From: Epiperipatus broadwayi
Taxonomy: Eukaryota; Onychophora; Udeonychophora; Euonychophora; Peripatidae
Direction of reading: 5' to 3'
DNA: 64,000 nt
NCBI GenBank assembly: GCA_028023455.1
Contig: JAQFVV010012396.1
Coordinates: 9,092,085-9,156,084 of the forward strand
Numbering within the stretch: the first letter of the stretch is position 1; each line of letters starts with the position of its first letter. Under the pieces are notes generated by a model. That model ran no database searches. It was not told where the DNA came from and saw only the letters and a list, made by a program, of their open reading frames with translations. The position numbers were made by a program, and so were the translations under genes. Shown one piece after another: positions 60,420 through 64,000 of the stretch.

Positions 60420-60548
60420 AACTATAAATAACTTTTCAAGTGTTGGTGGCCTAGTGATTAGCATAGCTGCCTTCCAAGCAGCTTGCCTGGGTTTGTTTCC
60501 CAGTTAACGCATTTGACATACGAGAAAAAAAAAAACTATAAATAACTT
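60420..60548 (+). mobile_element. tRNA-Gly-derived SINE, copy 2, with 15-bp TSD
   Basis: AACTATAAATAACTT occurs at 60420-60434 and again, perfect, at 60534-60548. Between them lie a tRNA-Gly(UCC)-like body (60440-60511), a short tail ATTTGACATACGAG and about ten A residues. Target duplication plus A-tail show LINE-mediated retroposition of an RNA only about 95 nt long. The downstream ATTTGACATA is shared with the copy at 28139-28219, so both derive from the same source transcript rather than from a mature tRNA, which would end at CCA. The likely partner is one of the LINE families in the window, but that is inference. Confidence 0.82.
60440..60511 (+). pseudogene. tRNA-Gly(UCC)-like sequence
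   Basis: This 72-nt stretch has acceptor halves GTGTTGG and TTAACGC, which pair with several wobbles. The T-arm CTGGG/CCCAG pairs fully and the anticodon loop CTTCCAA gives UCC. The A-box reads TAGTGATTAGC. The T-loop has TTTG instead of TTCG. A scanner may report it as a tRNA gene, but the flanking target duplication and A-tail make it a SINE body. Confidence 0.65.
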
Positions 60549-60770
60549 GACTAATGATTGAAATTAAATTCAGAATGCTTTTAATAAAAATGATATAATA
60601 TTAAAAGGAAATTTTTAATGGCATGTTGCTAAAAGATATGAAAGTAGATGTTTAGTTCAAGTCTTAAATGAATTCTAAGAGATTATGAGTTTAAAAAGAT
60701 ACCATATTTGATATATATGGATAATGTAAAGAATATTACTGGGATGATGTGGAGAAGCTACAGATCGGAA

Positions 60771-61684
60771 AAAACTGGTTTTAACTTAGACTTTCTTAAA
60801 ATGGATCAATAATGCATTGAATAAGATAATGGTGATGATGAAAGAATAAAAATGCTAAATGATTTTACTATAAGTAGTTCTCTGCTGCAGAAGATTTTCT
60901 GAGGTTTCTCAAATAAGCAACATAGAATCTTAGTGATAATAAATTTCTAATTAATTAATTTCAATTTAGTGTAAATAGAATATTAGAATATTAAAAAGTA
61001 CATCCCAGTTATTGTGTCCTAAAAGTGACTGTCTAATAAATAGAAACTAATAAAACTATTATAATAAAATGTGATAAATGTTTGAAATGATACACCAGAT
61101 ATATTGTTTTTGAATAAAATGATAAGGATAATTAAGAGTAATTCGTTGGTAAACATATGTTCCTCACCCAAAAAAAAAAAAAAATATTAGCTAGACAAAA
61201 ACAAAAAATTAAAATTATCTTAAAATCCTAAATATATATATATCTGCTTTCTTTAGGCAAATAAAAAAAATATATTAATGAAATTAAGAAATCCTATTAT
61301 ATATATATATAAAGATTCCTCAGGAATTGTGCTGGAAGTAACTTGAACTGGAGGTGATTTCAGAGTTTGTCTATCTATCACTGCACCAAACTAGGAAGAC
61401 AGAAATTTAGTAAAGACAATATATTAGAGAGAACTACAAATAACAAAAGAAAAAAAATAATTTGATGATTTTAAGGAAAGACTTAAAATGGATATTTAAA
61501 GATATAATAAATATTGGAGGAGGAAAGATTAGCATATAATAATACAGATGATCTGGAAATGGAAATAGCAAGATAAAAAAACTTATCTTTGCTAGATTAT
61601 AGAAAACTAAAGAAGAAGATTAGTAAAATACACATTACAAAATAGTTGGGAAAAGTAATTATTTTGAATGAACAATTCACTGAG
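60771..61684. other. A+T-rich sequence with uncertain LINE scraps
   Basis: There are fragments of coding-like sequence (about 61440-61660 on plus, Lys/Arg/Trp-rich) but nothing I can assign. TA repeats lie near 61230 and 61300. Confidence 0.3.
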
Positions 61685-61699
61685 TTTTTTTTTTTTTTT
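61685..61699 (-). repeat. Poly(A) tail of the L1/Tx1-like LINE
   Basis: Fifteen T on the plus strand equal an A15 tail at the 3' end of the minus-strand LINE. The A-run is adjoined by T-run sequence inside the element. It marks the insertion edge. The matching target duplication would lie beyond 64000. Confidence 0.65.
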
Positions 61700-62230
61700 A
61701 AAAAAAACCGATTTATTTAAATGATTTATACAATTTTATACAATGATGATTACATGAATACCAAGCAATGTCCATAACTAAATGAGAAGTGGATATATAC
61801 ATGAATGTTGGATCAACGCTTCAGTAGTATTCTAGATTGGTCCATACTTTGTCCCAGTTGAACAATTATGTATGCCTCATTGAGCATTGAAAGGCACGTC
61901 CAAATTGATAATGAGTATAGGTTCAAAGTCAAGATGCGAAGCAGAGGCTAGGTGGGCTGGGAGAACACTGACAAGGTCATTGATTCACCCCCAATCCGTC
62001 AGTCCGAGCCCAAGCATCCCGAGATCTGTCCGTCACTTTCTTATAAGTTAAGCCATTCAGCTCATGATTAAATTTGTTAGCTTTTATTGTTGAGGTAGAT
62101 GGTGTGATCAATCCACTAATTGGTAGTTTTTAGATAGTATGGTAGAGTTCACATATATATGACTGAGCTCATCTTGGTATTGCATTGATGAGGCGAGACT
62201 AATATTTGATCATTGATATCTTTGCAATAA

Positions 62231-62800
62231 TCAGTGCACTAGCATGGAGGTGCCGGCCCAGGTTTGTTGATACAGCCAATCCGGAGCAAGCATTTTATCT
62301 CTGATGATATTACCCTTGATGAGTGTTTTAAATACTTGAAGGGTACTGGTGTTCGCATTGCCCAGAACAAAGCTGCATCTCGTTAGCCAGATGGCGAAGG
62401 ATAAGAAAATTGCTAATCTAAGGTTAGCAAAATTGCCAGCTTTAATTGCTTGCTGGATTAAGAATGTGTCTGTAGAAAAGCGTTTTACCTTTTCGTCAAT
62501 GAAAGACCCAAGAATGATGAGTGATGGACAATCTAGGAAAATGTGTTGAATTGTTTCCTCATTCCTCTGACAGAGTTGACATTGAGAGCTAATTTTGTTA
62601 AAACCCCTCCTCATTACGAGGAACTGATTAGTGGATAGTGATGAGAGGTTTAATTTCAGAAGAAAATCAATAAATTTGGGTTCCAGAAACCAATGTTTGG
62701 CTTTTTTGATCAATAATTGGTTATTTAATCCAAGAGCATTATGAAGAGCTGAGGGACAATCTTTCTTTAGTCTGTAAGTTTCCCAGTAGGACTTTTTCAT
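62231..62800 (-). CDS. LINE ORF2 C-terminus with zinc knuckle
   Basis: The frame encodes 189 residues with a Cys-x2-Cys-x8-His-x4-Cys cluster (C74, C77, H86, C91, in CQLCQRNEETIQHIFLDC). This C-terminal knuckle is typical of L1/Tx1-group and related LINEs, where it helps bind RNA or target DNA. It overlaps the upstream frame at 62739-63158 by 62 bp, so one frameshift separates them. It ends in a stop just before the 3' UTR. The plus-strand frame at 62349-62549 is a shadow. Confidence 0.75.
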   Translation of the reverse strand: MKKSYWETYRLKKDCPSALHNALGLNNQLLIKKAKHWFLEPKFIDFLLKLNLSSLSTNQFLVMRRGFNKISSQCQLCQRNEETIQHIFLDCPSLIILGSFIDEKVKRFSTDTFLIQQAIKAGNFANLRLAIFLSFAIWLTRCSFVLGNANTSTLQVFKTLIKGNIIRDKMLAPDWLYQQTWAGTSMLVH

Positions 62801-63158
62801 TGAAGATATTTGGAGTTAAATTAATACAGCCATTGACATGTGTCCAGATGTCAGTCAACCATCCTTTGCTATGGGGAGGTGGCATATCAGTAGGTTGAAA
62901 TTCTTGGATTAAATTTGTATAGTCCATTTTCAGTGAATGTTTGTGTAGCAGATTTAGTGATTTTTGCAAGTATAATATAGCAACCGAGTGTAGACCAAGA
63001 CCGTTCAGTTCTCTAGGCATTTGGGCCTTTGCCAAGCTTATGGCCACAACCTTCCTTTTCCACAATAGCTTAGTACATAATGAGCCTATTTGTTTATCGA
63101 AGATTTTAGTAGGCTTGATGATTGGTAGATAGTAATTGAGTCTTGAAAACACTAGCAT
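62739..63158 (-). CDS. LINE ORF2 thumb/connection region
   Basis: The 139-residue frame reads SRLNYYLPIIKPTKIFDKQI, then LLWKRK and PRELNGLGLHS. This is the arrangement seen after the reverse-transcriptase core in L1/Tx1-type LINEs (S-R-L-x-Y-Y-L-P, L-W-x-x-K, G-G-L-G-L). It is separated from the RT frame at 63256-63837 by a break near 63160-63250 and shifts frame into 62231-62800 on the other side. Confidence 0.7.
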   Translation of the reverse strand: MLVFSRLNYYLPIIKPTKIFDKQIGSLCTKLLWKRKVVAISLAKAQMPRELNGLGLHSVAILYLQKSLNLLHKHSLKMDYTNLIQEFQPTDMPPPHSKGWLTDIWTHVNGCINLTPNIFNEKVLLGNLQTKERLSLSSS

Positions 63159-63255
63159 GTTAAGGAGTGCAATTTTAGAATTGAAAGCGAAATACTGGAG
63201 AGTGTGTTGATTGTTTTATTGGTTTTTTGAAGGATTGAATTTTGAATTTCTCTAG

Positions 63256-63837
63256 TCATGATAGTTTTTGTTTTGCCATGGGGAATCCTAAAAAAAGCTG
63301 TGGCTTGGCTGTGAATCTGGATGGAATTGTTGATCCTGTTTTAATTCTCCAGATGGAAGATTTGCTATTGTTAATTTGGAAGTTTAATATTTTGGCATGC
63401 TTGTCAATAATTGTGAAGAGTGTAGGAAGATGAGCTTCACTGGGAAGAAAAATGGTAACATCGTCTGCATAGGAGATGTGATTGATTTGTTTTTTGATGG
63501 CAGGAACATAAATGCCTGGCAAGATACTCTCTATATCCTTGAGCATGGGGTTGATGTAAGTTATAAAACATAGTGATGCCAGGGGAGAACCCTGTGGAAT
63601 CGAGATGTGAGGTCTAAAACCTGTAGACAACCTTCCATCTAAAGAAGTAAATATGGAACGATTTAGTAAAAGGTGTGCTATTATTCTGATGTACCCATCG
63701 GGCACCTGATACTTCCGCATCGTCTGGAACAGTACAGATGGTATTACCAAGTCAAACGCTGAAGAGAAGTCCAGTTGTATGACCAGTGGCCTTGACTTAT
63801 TGGTTTGTCTGACGTGTTCAATAGTAAAATAAAGCAC
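63256..63837 (-). CDS. LINE reverse transcriptase core
   Basis: The frame has 193 residues. QLDFSSAFD (D23) supplies the first catalytic Asp, IPQGSPLASL (80-89) is the primer-grip and substrate loop, and SYADDV (122-127, about 63457-63474) gives the Asp pair D125-D126. All catalytic residues are present. It synthesises cDNA at the nicked target in the element's own transposition. A frameshift near 63744-63837 joins it to the preceding frame. Confidence 0.85.
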   Translation of the reverse strand: MLYFTIEHVRQTNKSRPLVIQLDFSSAFDLVIPSVLFQTMRKYQVPDGYIRIIAHLLLNRSIFTSLDGRLSTGFRPHISIPQGSPLASLCFITYINPMLKDIESILPGIYVPAIKKQINHISYADDVTIFLPSEAHLPTLFTIIDKHAKILNFQINNSKSSIWRIKTGSTIPSRFTAKPQLFLGFPMAKQKLS

Positions 63838-63962
63838 TGAACTGCATCAAAGGTTGATGATCCTTTTCGGGCAAATTGAAAAGATGAAATATGTGAGTAG
63901 AGTTGGGGTTGTATCCGGTCCTTAACTAAGGATTCAATTGTCTTAATTAGCAACAGAATCAT
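63744..63962 (-). CDS. LINE reverse transcriptase fingers region
   Basis: The 72-residue frame reads KTIESLVKDRIQPQL, then FQFARKGSSTFDAVQCF. This matches the part of LINE reverse transcriptase before the first catalytic Asp (K-x-x-E-x-x-x-x-x-R-I, then Q-x-G-F-x-x-G-x-S-T). Further N-terminal sequence continues to the window edge at 64000, where R-P-I-S-M-like residues are just visible. One frameshift links it to 63256-63837. Confidence 0.7.
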   Translation of the reverse strand: MILLLIKTIESLVKDRIQPQLYSHISSFQFARKGSSTFDAVQCFILLLNTSDKPISQGHWSYNWTSLQRLTW

Positions 63963-64000
63963 GGAAATAGGTCGTATATTGTTGAGACTAGATGGATTTT

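Larger units (their letters stand above)
59690..60770 (+). mobile_element. RTE-type LINE relic, copy 2
   Basis: The plus strand reads HKDIPNDWKNALVVLIFKKS near 59730-59790. GFVDYEMAFE near 59970-60003 is the first RT Asp motif, as in Y-E-K-A-F-D. KGLKYQDKSRYIQILKNIYQ near 60030-60090 matches the RTE palm helix. The protein family is that of 15190-17900. The frame is broken repeatedly. A tRNA-Gly SINE sits inside its tail at 60420-60548, so the LINE copy is older than the SINE insertion. Confidence 0.65.
61685..64000 (-). mobile_element. L1/Tx1-like LINE, 3' half, runs off the window
   Basis: This minus-strand non-LTR element reads from the right edge to a poly(A) tail, seen as T15 at 61685-61699. 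The 3' UTR covers about 61708-62230. Coding pieces are reverse transcriptase (63256-63962 and beyond), the region after RT (62739-63158) and a C-terminal zinc knuckle (62231-62800). Only a few frameshifts interrupt it and the G+C content is higher than the surroundings, so it is the youngest retroelement in the window. The 5' end, endonuclease and target duplication lie outside. Confidence 0.8.

Noticed and set aside
60440-60511. Functional tRNA-Gly(UCC) gene
   Set aside because: A perfect target-site duplication and A-tail surround it and the T-loop is altered, so it is a SINE body. A second copy shares its non-tRNA tail.
1-64000. Bacterial-type operon or defence system
   Set aside because: The composition, splice sites and retroelements are those of an animal genome. 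No operon-like gene run exists.

Overview
The window is a stretch of a very A+T-rich animal genome, roughly three quarters A+T by eye. It is gene-poor and full of decayed transposons. The host-gene evidence is a handful of exons with eukaryotic splice sites. Two exons on the minus strand encode the start of a uridine-cytidine kinase (UCK): exon 1 at 38675-38776 and exon 2 at 6495-6654. On the plus strand, a 59-codon first exon at 39114-39290 matches the N-terminus of SCY1-like pseudokinase 3 (SCYL3). A terminal-exon-like unit at 40153-41169 carries the IQ motif and coiled coil typical of centrosomal protein CEP97. A CEP97 homologue points to an animal with centrioles. The UCK sequence looks arthropod-like to me, possibly chelicerate, but that is a weak impression from memory.

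Layout from left to right. 1-6494 is the partial second intron of UCK and holds a 2-kb solo LTR. 6495-6654 is UCK exon 2. 6655-38674 is UCK intron 1 (32 kb). In order it contains a Ty3/Gypsy relic with both LTRs, a coding-like remnant of unknown identity, an RTE-type LINE, an almost intact Merlin DNA transposon carrying a 199-bp tandem array, a tRNA-Gly-derived SINE, a cluster of a dispersed repeat, a 4-kb palindrome of two inverted LTRs, and a second Gypsy relic. UCK and the SCYL3-like gene start head to head, 337 bp apart, at 38777-39113.

Right of the genes are a third Gypsy relic (43.35-47.24 kb), two relics of a second LINE family, and a Penelope-like element arranged as an inverted repeat with a hairpin MITE nested in one arm. 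These are followed by two foldback repeats, a second RTE fragment containing a second tRNA-Gly SINE with a perfect 15-bp target-site duplication, and the 3' half of a younger L1/Tx1-like LINE that runs off the right edge.

No CRISPR array, operon, rRNA or convincing functional tRNA gene was seen. The points most worth following are the P-loop of UCK split exactly by a 32-kb transposon-filled intron, the palindrome with two U3 ends facing outward and a sharp step in arm divergence, and the minimal tRNA-Gly SINE. All element assignments come from motif reading, not from searches.
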